Below, in pieces: positions 35,753 to 44,570 of a stretch of 64,000 bases of DNA. The position numbers were made by a program, and so were the translations under genes. The notes beneath the pieces are model-generated. The model had not been told where the DNA came from and searched no databases. It saw only the letters and a program-made list of their open reading frames with translations. The DNA lies in the NCBI GenBank assembly GCA_016714895.1, contig JADKBV010000004.1:310001-374000 (forward strand), in the 5' to 3' direction. The first letter of the stretch is position 1; each line of letters opens with the position of its first letter. The DNA comes from Saprospiraceae bacterium. Lineage in GTDB: Bacteria > Bacteroidota > Bacteroidia > Chitinophagales > Saprospiraceae.

Positions 35753-36484
35753 ATGGAAGCAGACGTTTTTATGTTGTTTCTGGTCTTTTTTGTAGCTTTT
35801 CTGTATAGTTCAGTCGGTCACGGAGGCGCCAGCGGTTATATAGCCGTCATGGCTTTGTTTGGCATGGCTCCACCGGAAATACGAGTCAATGCGCTGCTGC
35901 TCAACATTGCTGTAGCAGGTATCTCTTTTTTTCAATTTTTACAAATTGAAAAACCAGATAAAAAACTGGCCTTTCCATTGTTTTTTTCTTCCATACCGAT
36001 GGCATATCTCGGCGGCAGTATTCAATTAAAAGATCATTTTTTTATGTATCTTCTGGCTTTGATTCTGATGCTTCCCGTGTTGCGGTTTTCGGGAATATGG
36101 AACTTTAAAACCCGGGAAATCAACTCACCATCAACTACAGCATTACTTATTTCAGGTGGCAGCATCGGGTTATTATCGGGTATGCTAGGGATCGGAGGTG
36201 GTATTATACTGACTCCTTTACTCTTATGGTTTGGATGGACAAATGCCAGACAGGCAGCCTTGCTGAGTGCGCTGTTTATTGTCTTGAATTCTGCTGCCGG
36301 ATTTTTAGGGTTAATGAAATACGGTTTGAACATTCCGGTGATTTTCCCGGCCTTATTGATTACTGCGGTCGCCGGTGGATTGATCGGCGGTTATTACGGA
36401 TCAAAAAAGTTTTCTTCCGAGATTCTCAAAAAAATGCTGGCTGTGGTTTTGAGTATTGCTATCTTCAAACTAATAACCTTTTAA
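35753..36484 (+). CDS. TauE/SafE family sulfite/anion exporter
   Basis: The 243-residue integral membrane protein has about eight helices and the two TauE/SafE repeats: SSVGHGGASGYIAVMALFG near the N-terminus and GMLGIGGGIILTPLLLWFG in the middle. The family carries sulfite, sulfoacetate or other sulfonates. Sitting inside a Moco operon, it suggests that the cofactor serves a sulfite-handling molybdoenzyme, or that the exporter handles sulfur needed for the dithiolene. Both are inference. Confidence 0.85.
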   Translation: MEADVFMLFLVFFVAFLYSSVGHGGASGYIAVMALFGMAPPEIRVNALLLNIAVAGISFFQFLQIEKPDKKLAFPLFFSSIPMAYLGGSIQLKDHFFMYLLALILMLPVLRFSGIWNFKTREINSPSTTALLISGGSIGLLSGMLGIGGGIILTPLLLWFGWTNARQAALLSALFIVLNSAAGFLGLMKYGLNIPVIFPALLITAVAGGLIGGYYGSKKFSSEILKKMLAVVLSIAIFKLITF

Positions 36485-36485
36485 C

Positions 36486-36719
36486 ATGAAAGTTATTCCA
36501 TTCGGTAAAATCACAGATATCATTCCTGGTGAAATACATATCCAAAACGGTTATACTTCATGGTCAGATTTGAAACAATTTCTTTTCGAACAATATCCGG
36601 CACTACAAAATGAAAGTTTTATGATAGCGATCAACACGACCCTATTAAACAGCGATCAAAATATTTTTTTGGCAGAAACAGATGAAGTTTCCCTTTTACC
36701 ACCCTTTTCTGGCGGATAA
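36486..36719 (+). CDS. moaD: Molybdopterin synthase sulfur carrier subunit MoaD
   Basis: The 77-residue ubiquitin-like protein ends in PPFSGG, the Gly-Gly tail that MoeB adenylates and that then carries the thiocarboxylate. It has the typical FGKITDI and LLPPFSGG ends. It starts one base after the TauE/SafE stop, with the activating enzyme gene just behind. Confidence 0.9.
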   Translation: MKVIPFGKITDIIPGEIHIQNGYTSWSDLKQFLFEQYPALQNESFMIAINTTLLNSDQNIFLAETDEVSLLPPFSGG

Positions 36720-36726
36720 TGACACG

Positions 36727-37812
36727 ATGAACAGATATCAAAGGCATATTCAATTGGACGATTTCGGCACGGAAAGTCAAAAAAAACTGGCAGCAGCCCG
36801 TGTTTTGGTCATTGGTGCCGGTGGTTTAGGCTGCCCGGTACTGATGCAATTGGCCGCCATGGGAGTTGGCTGTTTGGGCATTGTCGATGGTGACAGAATA
36901 GAGCTGACCAATCTGCACAGACAACATCTTTATGCTGAAAAACACATTGGACTGATGAAAGCAGAAGTTGCCGGCGAAGTCATCAAATCGATGAATTCTG
37001 AGGTAAAAGTGGTTGTTTTTCCGATATTTGTACACGAAAAAAATATTTTTTCCGTCTTTCAGGATTTTGATATCATCGTAGACGGAACGGATCAGATATA
37101 TACCAGATACCTTATCGATGATGTTTGTATAGCAACAAACAAACCATGGGTATATGGAGCCGTATATCAATATGAAGGTCAGGTTTCCGTTTTTAATGTT
37201 CAAAATAAGGAAACACCTCATTACCGTGATTTATTTCCGGACCCGGACAAAAATACCGGTGCGGTATCTTGTAATGAAGCCGGTGTTTTGGGTTTGGTGC
37301 CTAATCTGATCGGATTATTGATGGCAAATGAAGTGGTCAAATACATCGTTGATTCTGAAGACCTGTTGTCCGGTAAATTATTGCATTATCACCTCAAAAA
37401 TAACCGACAACATATTTTTCATATACAGAAAAACAAAACAAATACATTTCATCCGGATAAAAAGACCATTGAAAATACAAACTACCAGGTGATGTGTCTG
37501 AAAAAGGTACTTAATCCATCTTCAGCGTGGCAAAAAACGTTATCCGATAACTCTAAAGCCATTTTAGTCGATGTTCGTGAGGTTGGAGAACAACCATTAT
37601 TAAACAACATTCCTCACCAAAATATTCCTCTATCTTCATTGGAAAACAATCAAAACTTTTTTGACCGTTATGAAGAAATCTTCTTTGTGTGTCTAAGTGG
37701 TCACAGAAGCAGACAGGCTATGTTATGGGCTAAAAACAACTTGCCGGAAAAGTCTGTTAACCATGTCGAAGGCGGAGTTTTTGAAATCTTAGAATATTAT
37801 CAACATGTCTAA
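36727..37812 (+). CDS. MoeB/ThiF-type adenylyltransferase fused to rhodanese
   Basis: About 361 residues. The N-terminal ~240 form an E1-like ThiF domain: VIGAGGLGCPVLMQLA (ATP loop), VDGDRIELTNLHRQ, and the conserved VSCNEAGVLG cysteine. The C-terminal ~100 form a rhodanese domain with the active loop CLSGHRSR. It should adenylate MoaD and supply sulfur, as in MOCS3/Uba4. The first zinc pair of MoeB (CYRC in most) reads HYRD here, so that site appears lost. The start at 36727 (MNRYQRHIQL) is the family's usual N-terminus; a longer frame overlaps moaD. Confidence 0.9.
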   Translation: MNRYQRHIQLDDFGTESQKKLAAARVLVIGAGGLGCPVLMQLAAMGVGCLGIVDGDRIELTNLHRQHLYAEKHIGLMKAEVAGEVIKSMNSEVKVVVFPIFVHEKNIFSVFQDFDIIVDGTDQIYTRYLIDDVCIATNKPWVYGAVYQYEGQVSVFNVQNKETPHYRDLFPDPDKNTGAVSCNEAGVLGLVPNLIGLLMANEVVKYIVDSEDLLSGKLLHYHLKNNRQHIFHIQKNKTNTFHPDKKTIENTNYQVMCLKKVLNPSSAWQKTLSDNSKAILVDVREVGEQPLLNNIPHQNIPLSSLENNQNFFDRYEEIFFVCLSGHRSRQAMLWAKNNLPEKSVNHVEGGVFEILEYYQHV

Positions 37813-38242
37813 AAAGAAAACGGTATTTATTGAAGGTCCGATAGATCCCGCATTTATTGCGGATTCCATTACCAAACACAGCACCAAAACAGAAATCGGA
37901 GGTCACAGCATTTTTTTGGGCCAGGTCCGGGCAGATGAATTAGAAGGTAGTTCAGTAGTGGCAATTGAGTATACAACACATATGGAATTGGCTGAACAAA
38001 AACTGTATGAAATCAGAGAGGAAACCTTTCAAAAATTTGACATTACCTGCATGCATATTTACCATAGCCTGGGCATTGTCAAAACAGGACAAATATGTTT
38101 ATTTGTTTTTACATCTTCAAAACACCGCAAGGAAGCCATTGAATCCAATGAATATCTTGTCGAAAGAATCAAAAAAGAAGTTCCGGTCTGGGGTAAAGAA
38201 ATCCTGGAAAATCAGGAATATTCCTGGAAAATAAACCAATAA
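37805..38242 (+). CDS. moaE: Molybdopterin synthase catalytic subunit MoaE
   Basis: The 145-residue protein carries the MoaE pattern: FLGQVRADELEG, IEYTTHMELAEQKL, HSLGIVKTGQ and the active-site region KHRKEAIES...KKEVPVWGKE. With MoaD it converts precursor Z to molybdopterin. Its start overlaps the ThiF-rhodanese stop by 8 bases. Confidence 0.95.
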   Translation: MSKKKTVFIEGPIDPAFIADSITKHSTKTEIGGHSIFLGQVRADELEGSSVVAIEYTTHMELAEQKLYEIREETFQKFDITCMHIYHSLGIVKTGQICLFVFTSSKHRKEAIESNEYLVERIKKEVPVWGKEILENQEYSWKINQ

Positions 38243-38248
38243 CACAAC

Positions 38249-39157
38249 ATGGTAGACATTACCTTTAAATCTATGACCCTGAGGAAAGCCATTGCACAAG
38301 CTGTCGTAAAAGTCGGACAAGCTGCCACAATGGAAGCCATAAGACAAAAAGCCGTTCCTAAAGGTGATGTCCTTGAAATGGCAAAAACGGCCGGATTATT
38401 TGCTGCAAAAAAAACCAGCGAAATGATTCCCGATTGTCACCCACTTCCTGTGGAGTTTACAAAGGTTTCATATGAATTGACTGATCTTGAAATTGTCATC
38501 AAGGTGGAAGTACACACCGTATATAAAACCGGTGTCGAAGTAGAAGCCATGCACGCTGCTTCTGTTGTAGCGCTCACCATATACGACATGCTGAAACCCA
38601 TAGATAAGCTGATAGAAATACAAAACATCAGATTACTCGAAAAAACCGGTGGAAAAACTGACTATCAGGCTATTGCCGGCGAGGTAAAAGTTGGCGTTAT
38701 TGTTTGTTCGGACAGCATTTCATCCGGAGAAAAAGAAGATAAATCCGGCAAACTTATCGTTGAAAAAATGGAAAAATTCGGCGCACCTGTTGCATCGTAT
38801 CTTATCATACCTGATGATTCTGATCGTATTCAGGAAGAAATCAAAAAGTTGGCAGATCAGGGAATTTCTTTAGTCATTATTACCGGAGGTACGGGATTAT
38901 CGCCCAGAGATGTCACTCCGGATGCCGTAAGACCTTTATTGGATGTCGAGATTCCGGGTATTGCCGAGGCTATAAGGAATTATGGTCAGGACAGAACGCC
39001 TTATTCTATGTTGTCCCGAAGTATTGCAGGATTTATGAAGGACACGCTTATTCTTGCAATTCCCGGATCAACAGGTGGTGTCAGAGATTCTTTGAATGCG
39101 GTTTTTCCAGCCATATTTCATGTATTCAGGGTGAAAAAGTTTTTCAGGCACGATTGA
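38249..39157 (+). CDS. moaCB: Bifunctional MoaC-MoaB (cyclic pyranopterin synthase / molybdopterin adenylyltransferase)
   Basis: This 302-residue fusion has MoaC (residues ~1-140), with VDITFKSMTLRKAIA, IPDCHPLP and a YDMLKPIDK segment holding the catalytic Asp and Lys. After a short linker comes a MoaB/MogA domain with VIVCSDSISSGEKEDKSG, ITGGTGLSPRDVTPDAV and LAIPGSTGGVRDSL. It performs an early step (cyclic pyranopterin monophosphate formation) and the later adenylylation of molybdopterin. It is the last gene of the operon; a hairpin overlaps the stop. Confidence 0.95.
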   Translation: MVDITFKSMTLRKAIAQAVVKVGQAATMEAIRQKAVPKGDVLEMAKTAGLFAAKKTSEMIPDCHPLPVEFTKVSYELTDLEIVIKVEVHTVYKTGVEVEAMHAASVVALTIYDMLKPIDKLIEIQNIRLLEKTGGKTDYQAIAGEVKVGVIVCSDSISSGEKEDKSGKLIVEKMEKFGAPVASYLIIPDDSDRIQEEIKKLADQGISLVIITGGTGLSPRDVTPDAVRPLLDVEIPGIAEAIRNYGQDRTPYSMLSRSIAGFMKDTLILAIPGSTGGVRDSLNAVFPAIFHVFRVKKFFRHD

Positions 39158-39189
39158 AGAAAAAGGATTACCTAGGCCTTTTTTCCTTC
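39156..39189. terminator. Bidirectional hairpin between moaCB and the thioredoxin-like gene
   Basis: AAAAAGG (39160-39166) pairs with CCTTTTT (39177-39183), flanked by further complementary GAAG/CTTC ends. It overlaps both convergent stop codons. Confidence 0.5.
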
Positions 39190-40359
39190 GAGAAACTTGA
39201 TCATATTATCGTAAAACCCTGTGTCTTCACCTTTTTTCTGTACTTCATCTTTTTTGGCGTTGACGTGTTTCAGAGCAGTTTTGATATCTCCCTGAACCAT
39301 CAAAACATGGCATAAATAATTCAAAGCCTCGTTGTCATTTTTAATTTCATAAAATTTTTCCGCATAGGAAGCTGCATCTTTCAGCATATCCTGGTTTTCA
39401 GGAAACGAATTGATGATATCTTTTGAAACACTGTACAGAACATCCGGATTTTTATTGTCGTTTTTGACCAAACCTCTGTAGGCTTTGATAAAACCTTTTT
39501 CGTCACGGAACGCCCTTGTATATTTGTAAGACGCTTTAAACCCGAAGTTTTCCGCTTGTTCCGGATAGTGTGATTTCATTTTGTCGGAAGCTTCTTCGAC
39601 CAGTGAATAGGTTTCAAATTGAATAGCTTTTTCAACGGTATTGTCACAAGCTTTTTTAATTTTTTTGAGATAGGTGTCTTTTCCAACCAAAGGAATGATT
39701 TTGGACGATTGAGCTACCATATTTTCAAACAACCTGGAATCAGCCTCGACAACTGCCTCAAAGATAAACAAAAACTTTTGTTCTTCTGTAATAGACGGAT
39801 TGCTGTTTAAATAGTCGTTGGAAATCTTGAGGCTCGGTTTTCCGGCATTGTTCAATGCTTTTACATAACTCAATACCAATTGATAATCCCGGTTGCCGGC
39901 TTCGTATTCTTCAGCATATTTACCGCTTTGATCATTGTTTTTCAAGGCTGCTTCACCCAATGCGATCAAACCGTCAGCCTGTTGGCCACCCTGAACTCTT
40001 TTGACCACTTTCCCGTCACCATCGATAAAATGAAGGGTTGGATAGGCTTTTACCGGGTATTTATGTCCGAAACTCACGCCATCTTCTTTTTCCATATCCA
40101 ATTTGATGTTGATAAAGTTTTCATTAAAAAACTTACCGACACTCTCCTGAGTGAATACGTTTTTTGCCATCTTGATACAAGGACCACACCAAGTGGTATA
40201 CGAATCTACAAATACAATTTTATCTTCCTTTTTTGCTTTTTCCAATGCTTCTTTCCAGGTTCCTTCAAAAAAAACAATACCCTGAGAAAATGAAAAAACA
40301 GGAATAAAAATAAATAGAATGGTTTTTATAATGGAAGTACTTACTTGAAAAATATTCAT
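39172..40359 (-). CDS. Thioredoxin-like secreted protein with helical C-terminal domain
   Basis: Signal sequence (IIKTILFIFIPVFSFSQ), then a thioredoxin domain with the WCGPC active site in SYTTWCGPCIKMAK and the cis-Pro region KYPVKAYPTLHFIDG. The C-terminal ~260 residues are helical, Lys/Glu-rich and TPR-like (ALNYLCHVLMVQGDIKTALKHV). Such proteins probably reduce or exchange thiols in exported proteins. The ATG at 40359 follows an alternative GTG by 2 codons. It is convergent with moaCB and appears independent of it. Confidence 0.8.
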   Translation of the reverse strand: MNIFQVSTSIIKTILFIFIPVFSFSQGIVFFEGTWKEALEKAKKEDKIVFVDSYTTWCGPCIKMAKNVFTQESVGKFFNENFINIKLDMEKEDGVSFGHKYPVKAYPTLHFIDGDGKVVKRVQGGQQADGLIALGEAALKNNDQSGKYAEEYEAGNRDYQLVLSYVKALNNAGKPSLKISNDYLNSNPSITEEQKFLFIFEAVVEADSRLFENMVAQSSKIIPLVGKDTYLKKIKKACDNTVEKAIQFETYSLVEEASDKMKSHYPEQAENFGFKASYKYTRAFRDEKGFIKAYRGLVKNDNKNPDVLYSVSKDIINSFPENQDMLKDAASYAEKFYEIKNDNEALNYLCHVLMVQGDIKTALKHVNAKKDEVQKKGEDTGFYDNMIKFLEGKKA

Positions 40360-40444
40360 AAACACAATTTTGGATAGTAAGATAACAAACTAAAAACCTA
40401 AGGGTTTTGTCACAACATATTTTGGTTTTAACTTTCTGCTAACA

Positions 40445-42151
40445 TTAATCTTTTACAATCCTGATTTCCACCCGTCGGTTTTGTTTTCGTGAAACTTCCG
40501 ATTCATTATCTTGGAGAGGTTGTGTATCTCCTTTGCCTGATGTAAATATCCGTGATGCATCCACACCTTGTTTTACCAAAACGTCTTTGATGACATTAGC
40601 CCGGTCTAATGAAAGCTGTTTTAAAGCACCGACATCACCGATATTATCTGTATGCCCGGTAATTTCGATTTTTATATTTTTATTGGTTTTCAAAAATTTG
40701 CCGAGCGTCAGAATCGTAGGCAAAGACCTTTCCAGAATATTTGCAGTTGACTTTTCAAACATAATGTTTTTAAATACTGCTGAAGTCTTTTTTATCTCCT
40801 GACTGTCTGCTTTTTCCAAAAGTTGTTCGAAAGGCAACACTTCCAGTTTTTGGGCACGGTTATTTATTGGTGCCGGCGCATTTGTCTCAAGGACCAGATT
40901 TATTCTGATATATCCGTTTTGTTGCAGGATAACTTCCTGAGGATCGATGATGACTGCCTGACTTTTCAGGTTTCTGTTGACTGCCTGAATCATCAATGGT
41001 TTATTTTCTGTTATATTCAATATATGTTTTCCGTCTCTGCACCGAAAGAAATTTTCATCATTTTTGCCTGCTTCATAAGCTGCTCCCCAATACAATTCAC
41101 CAGGCATTTGTTTTTGATTCTGTCCGTTTATGATAAATATTTCTGCCTTGATGCTGATATTTTTTTCTCTGAAAAGAGATGTTTGAAATAAATCAAAACT
41201 TCCTTCCCTATTTGATGAAAAAAGGATGGTTTTTTCCTCTTTCGGAAGACAGGGATACATTTCATCTTTTGTCGAATTGAGTGGAGGAAAATATATTTGT
41301 AAATCGCCCCACTCCATAAAATTTTCATCCAGTCTTTGTACGCTGAATATATCTGTTCCTCCTGCTGATTCAGGCCTGTTGGATGCAAAATACAAAGTTT
41401 TTGTGTCCCCGGACAAAAAAGGTGTCATCTCATCGTAGGTCGTATTTACACCGGTTTTTATTTTTACGGGTTCGGTATAAAACATGTGATATATCCGGTA
41501 AGAAACGTACAAATCCATATGACCTTCCTTTCCTGGGAAAGCAAGAATCAGAATTTTCTGGTCAGGACTACAGGTCAGATTGACTCTGTCTGCTTTGACT
41601 AAAAATGATTCGATGTGAATAGACTCGGGAAAGGAATATTCATCCTTTTTTTGTTGAGTCACTGAAAAACCTTTATCAAGTCCCCCTGATTTTTCAAATT
41701 GATTGATCAATACAAACCGGTCATGATCATCAAATCTGGCACATATGCTGTTGGGCAATGCATTATTGAGCGGATATCCGGGATGTGACAGGTCCATGAT
41801 GTTTTTTTGGGAATCGAGTTGTATGACCCAGATATCCTGATTAAAGGAAGATGTCGACGGATTTGTGATTTCTTTGCCGGCTATTTGTTTGAATACTTTT
41901 TGAAGGTATTTCTGATATTGTTCTTCATCAGCATTTTCATAAACATTTACACTGTCAATCCAAAGTGTGGGGTCAAAATCCGGAGAACCAATTCTTGTAA
42001 AATAAATTTTGTCTTCATCATATGATAAAACCGGGTTTATTTCGTCATAATTGTCAGAATTTACCGGATAATCGTACTTTAGCAGCGAATGTTGCGCCGT
42101 AAGGAACAAGGTATCAGATAAAAAAAGGACAAAAAACAAGAACCGTGTCAT
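40445..42151 (-). CDS. OmpA family protein with PD40 propeller repeats
   Basis: The ATG at 42151 (MTRFLFF) gives a signal peptide ending LTAQ. The N-terminal ~300 residues carry PD40/TolB-like repeats (NPVLSYDEDKIYFTR, TPFLSGDTKTLYFAS, YPCLPKEEKTILFSS). The C-terminal ~110 residues are an OmpA domain with IEITGHTDNIG and LSLDRANVIKDVLVKQGV, which binds peptidoglycan. This architecture is common in Bacteroidota next to or within T9SS/gliding-type loci. The gene stands alone here. Confidence 0.85.
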   Translation of the reverse strand: MTRFLFFVLFLSDTLFLTAQHSLLKYDYPVNSDNYDEINPVLSYDEDKIYFTRIGSPDFDPTLWIDSVNVYENADEEQYQKYLQKVFKQIAGKEITNPSTSSFNQDIWVIQLDSQKNIMDLSHPGYPLNNALPNSICARFDDHDRFVLINQFEKSGGLDKGFSVTQQKKDEYSFPESIHIESFLVKADRVNLTCSPDQKILILAFPGKEGHMDLYVSYRIYHMFYTEPVKIKTGVNTTYDEMTPFLSGDTKTLYFASNRPESAGGTDIFSVQRLDENFMEWGDLQIYFPPLNSTKDEMYPCLPKEEKTILFSSNREGSFDLFQTSLFREKNISIKAEIFIINGQNQKQMPGELYWGAAYEAGKNDENFFRCRDGKHILNITENKPLMIQAVNRNLKSQAVIIDPQEVILQQNGYIRINLVLETNAPAPINNRAQKLEVLPFEQLLEKADSQEIKKTSAVFKNIMFEKSTANILERSLPTILTLGKFLKTNKNIKIEITGHTDNIGDVGALKQLSLDRANVIKDVLVKQGVDASRIFTSGKGDTQPLQDNESEVSRKQNRRVEIRIVKD

Positions 42152-42302
42152 TTTAAATTTTAATAACAAATAGAATATATATTATAAATATTCACAATAT
42201 TTTTTCAAAAATCCTGCCACATTTCTTGTTAATGTTTTGAAAAAACCAAAAGTTATATAACCAATCATGGATAATAGACGTTATGGTAGAAAATAGTTTC
42301 AA

Positions 42303-42971
42303 ATGAAGTATTTGTTTCTTTTATTATGTACATTTTCCCTGTCTTTTTTGAAGGCACAGGTAAATCCTCCTGCAGGAGAAGAAACCAAAATCAATATGAA
42401 CGGACAGATATATTCAGCATATATCACTCCGGACGGTGATACATTGATATTAGCTGATCTGGATAAACTTCAGATTACGGCATTGCGTAAGTTTGATGAT
42501 GACGAAGCATACAGAAAGTATATGCGTTTCAGAAATTATGCACAGGTTGTATTCCCCTATGCAAAAGAAGCTATCCGCATATTCAGGGAATTGGAATATG
42601 CATCTACTCATCTTTCCAAAAGAGAAAAGAAAAAGAGAATTAAAGAACTTGAAGAAGAGCTTTCCAGGGAATTTGAAGAGCCTTTAAAAAACCTGACCAA
42701 ACTTCAGGGAAAAATTATGATCAAAATGATTGAAAAAGAAACGGGAAAACCGATGTATGATCTGATTAAAGATCTTAAAGGTGGGTTTTCTGCTTTTTAT
42801 TGGAATGCTTTTTCAAAAATATATACTTACGAGCTTAAAGAAGGATACAACAAAGGTCAATATCCTATTCTTGACGCTGTGCTTCAGGATTTTGATGTAT
42901 CTTACCGCATCGAAAACGGAACGTCCTTAAAATATGTAAAACTGGACAGAAGTAAAAAAGAAAAAAAATGA
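42303..42971 (+). CDS. DUF4294 family exported protein
   Basis: The 222-residue protein has a signal peptide ending LKAQ. A Lys/Arg-rich helical region (FRNYAQVVFPYAKEAIRIFRELE, and LSKREKKKRIKELEEEL) and LKGGFSAFYWNAFSKIYTYELKEGY at the C-terminus match DUF4294, a Bacteroidota family without known function. Its stop overlaps the mvaD start by 4 bases (ATGA), so the two are translationally coupled. Confidence 0.85.
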   Translation: MKYLFLLLCTFSLSFLKAQVNPPAGEETKINMNGQIYSAYITPDGDTLILADLDKLQITALRKFDDDEAYRKYMRFRNYAQVVFPYAKEAIRIFRELEYASTHLSKREKKKRIKELEEELSREFEEPLKNLTKLQGKIMIKMIEKETGKPMYDLIKDLKGGFSAFYWNAFSKIYTYELKEGYNKGQYPILDAVLQDFDVSYRIENGTSLKYVKLDRSKKEKK

Positions 42972-44017
42972 CAGAACAGAGGATCGTTTGGCATTGTCCT
43001 TCAAACCTTGCCATTGTAAAATACTGGGGAAAACACGGTAATCAGCTTCCCAACAATGCATCCATCAGCATGACATTGAAGGAATCCAAAACCATAACTT
43101 CCCTGACCTGGAAACGAAAAATTCACAATGAAGAACCCATTCTCGAATCCTTTCTGTTTGAGGGTGATGAAAATCCGGCTTTTAAACAAAAACTGGAAAA
43201 GTTTTTATCCGGACTACAAGTTGAAGTGTTATCTTTTCTCAAAAATTATACGCTTTCCATAGAAAGCAGAAATACCTTTCCTCACAGCAGTGGTATTGCT
43301 TCTTCAGCTTCTGCGATGGGTGCATTGGCCTTATGTTTATGCAGCATGGAAAAAGAACTGTTTGAACCTGATATGGCGGATGATATTTTTTACAGAAAAG
43401 CTTCCTACATATCAAGATTAGGTAGTGGAAGTGCTTCCAGATCTGTTTATAAACAATGGGCAGTATGGGGAAATCATCCTGATTTTAATGGTTCTTCAGA
43501 TGATTTTGCCATTCCTGTCTTTCAGGATGTTCACCCTGTTTTTACAACTTTTCACAATGATATATGTATTGTGAGTGAACAGGAAAAATCCGTTTCTTCG
43601 ACGGCGGGTCACCAGCTTATGGTCAATAATGTGTATGCTCCGGCAAGATACCAACAAGCAAATGCCAGAGTCCATGATTTGTTTCGGGCATTAAAATCAG
43701 GTGACCTCAACACATTTATAGCTATTTCAGAATCAGAAGCCCTGACACTGCATGCTTTGATGATGTGTTCTGAACCATCCTACACTCTTCTTGAACCGAC
43801 GTCTTTAAAAATGATAGCTTTGGTTCAAAATTACAGAAAAAAATCCGGTCTTCCTGTTTGTTTCAGTTTTGATGCCGGTCCGAATATGCATCTTTTATAT
43901 CCAGGAGAGATTGAAGACATAATCAAAGATTTTTTGGACAATGATATCTATCCTTTGTGTGTGGAACAAAGGGTAATCAAAGACGGCATCGGAGACGGAC
44001 CTTACCGTGAAATATAA
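42968..44017 (+). CDS. mvaD: Diphosphomevalonate decarboxylase
   Basis: The 349-residue GHMP-superfamily enzyme has CPSNLAIVKYWGKHG, LPNNASISMTL, the phosphate-binding SSGIASSASAMGALAL and SRLGSGSASRSVYKQWAVW. It decarboxylates mevalonate 5-diphosphate to isopentenyl diphosphate, so this organism uses the mevalonate route. It overlaps the DUF4294 gene upstream and leads into a rhodanese gene 4 bases later. Confidence 0.95.
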   Translation: MTEQRIVWHCPSNLAIVKYWGKHGNQLPNNASISMTLKESKTITSLTWKRKIHNEEPILESFLFEGDENPAFKQKLEKFLSGLQVEVLSFLKNYTLSIESRNTFPHSSGIASSASAMGALALCLCSMEKELFEPDMADDIFYRKASYISRLGSGSASRSVYKQWAVWGNHPDFNGSSDDFAIPVFQDVHPVFTTFHNDICIVSEQEKSVSSTAGHQLMVNNVYAPARYQQANARVHDLFRALKSGDLNTFIAISESEALTLHALMMCSEPSYTLLEPTSLKMIALVQNYRKKSGLPVCFSFDAGPNMHLLYPGEIEDIIKDFLDNDIYPLCVEQRVIKDGIGDGPYREI

Positions 44018-44021
44018 ACCT

Positions 44022-44558
44022 ATGATGTACAAACTGATAATCATCGGCACACTTACGCTAGCCGGTATTTTTTATTTTCAAAAAGCAAAAGCTCAATTTC
44101 CAAAGGTTGGAAGTTGTAAAAATCTGGCATTTGATCAGAAAGTAAATGGATATTTGTCTTATTCTGCTCCGGTAATGGATGTGGATGATGCGTATGATAA
44201 ACAAAATGATTTTTTATTTCTGGATGCCCGGGAGATAGAAGAATATAAAGTTTCACATATAAAAGGAGCAAAACACATTGGTTATGACCACTTTGCCCTT
44301 TCAACTTTAAACAGTATTCCCAAAAACAAAAATATTATAGTCTATTGCAGTATTGGCTACAGGAGTGAAAAAATAGCAAACAAACTTAGAAAAGCAGGAT
44401 ATCAGAATACCTACAATTTGTATGGAAGTATTTTTGAATGGGTCAACAGAGGTTATCCCGTTTTTTCTGCCGGACAAGAAGTAAAAAAGGTGCATACCTA
44501 TAATCAAAAATGGGGAAAATGGGTTATGAACAACTCCTATAAAAAAGTATATAAATAA
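44022..44558 (+). CDS. Exported single-domain rhodanese-like protein
   Basis: About 178 residues with an N-terminal membrane or signal segment (YKLIIIGTLTLAGIFYF). The rhodanese domain has FLFLDAREIEEYKVSHIKGA and the active loop CSIGYRSEKI, followed by LYGSIFEWVNRGYPVF. It probably transfers sulfane sulfur in the periplasm. The ATG pair at 44022/44025 follows the mvaD stop by 4 bases, so it is likely co-transcribed with mvaD; the GTG at 44007 is less likely. Confidence 0.85.
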   Translation: MMYKLIIIGTLTLAGIFYFQKAKAQFPKVGSCKNLAFDQKVNGYLSYSAPVMDVDDAYDKQNDFLFLDAREIEEYKVSHIKGAKHIGYDHFALSTLNSIPKNKNIIVYCSIGYRSEKIANKLRKAGYQNTYNLYGSIFEWVNRGYPVFSAGQEVKKVHTYNQKWGKWVMNNSYKKVYK

Positions 44559-44570
44559 GGCCTTTTACCA

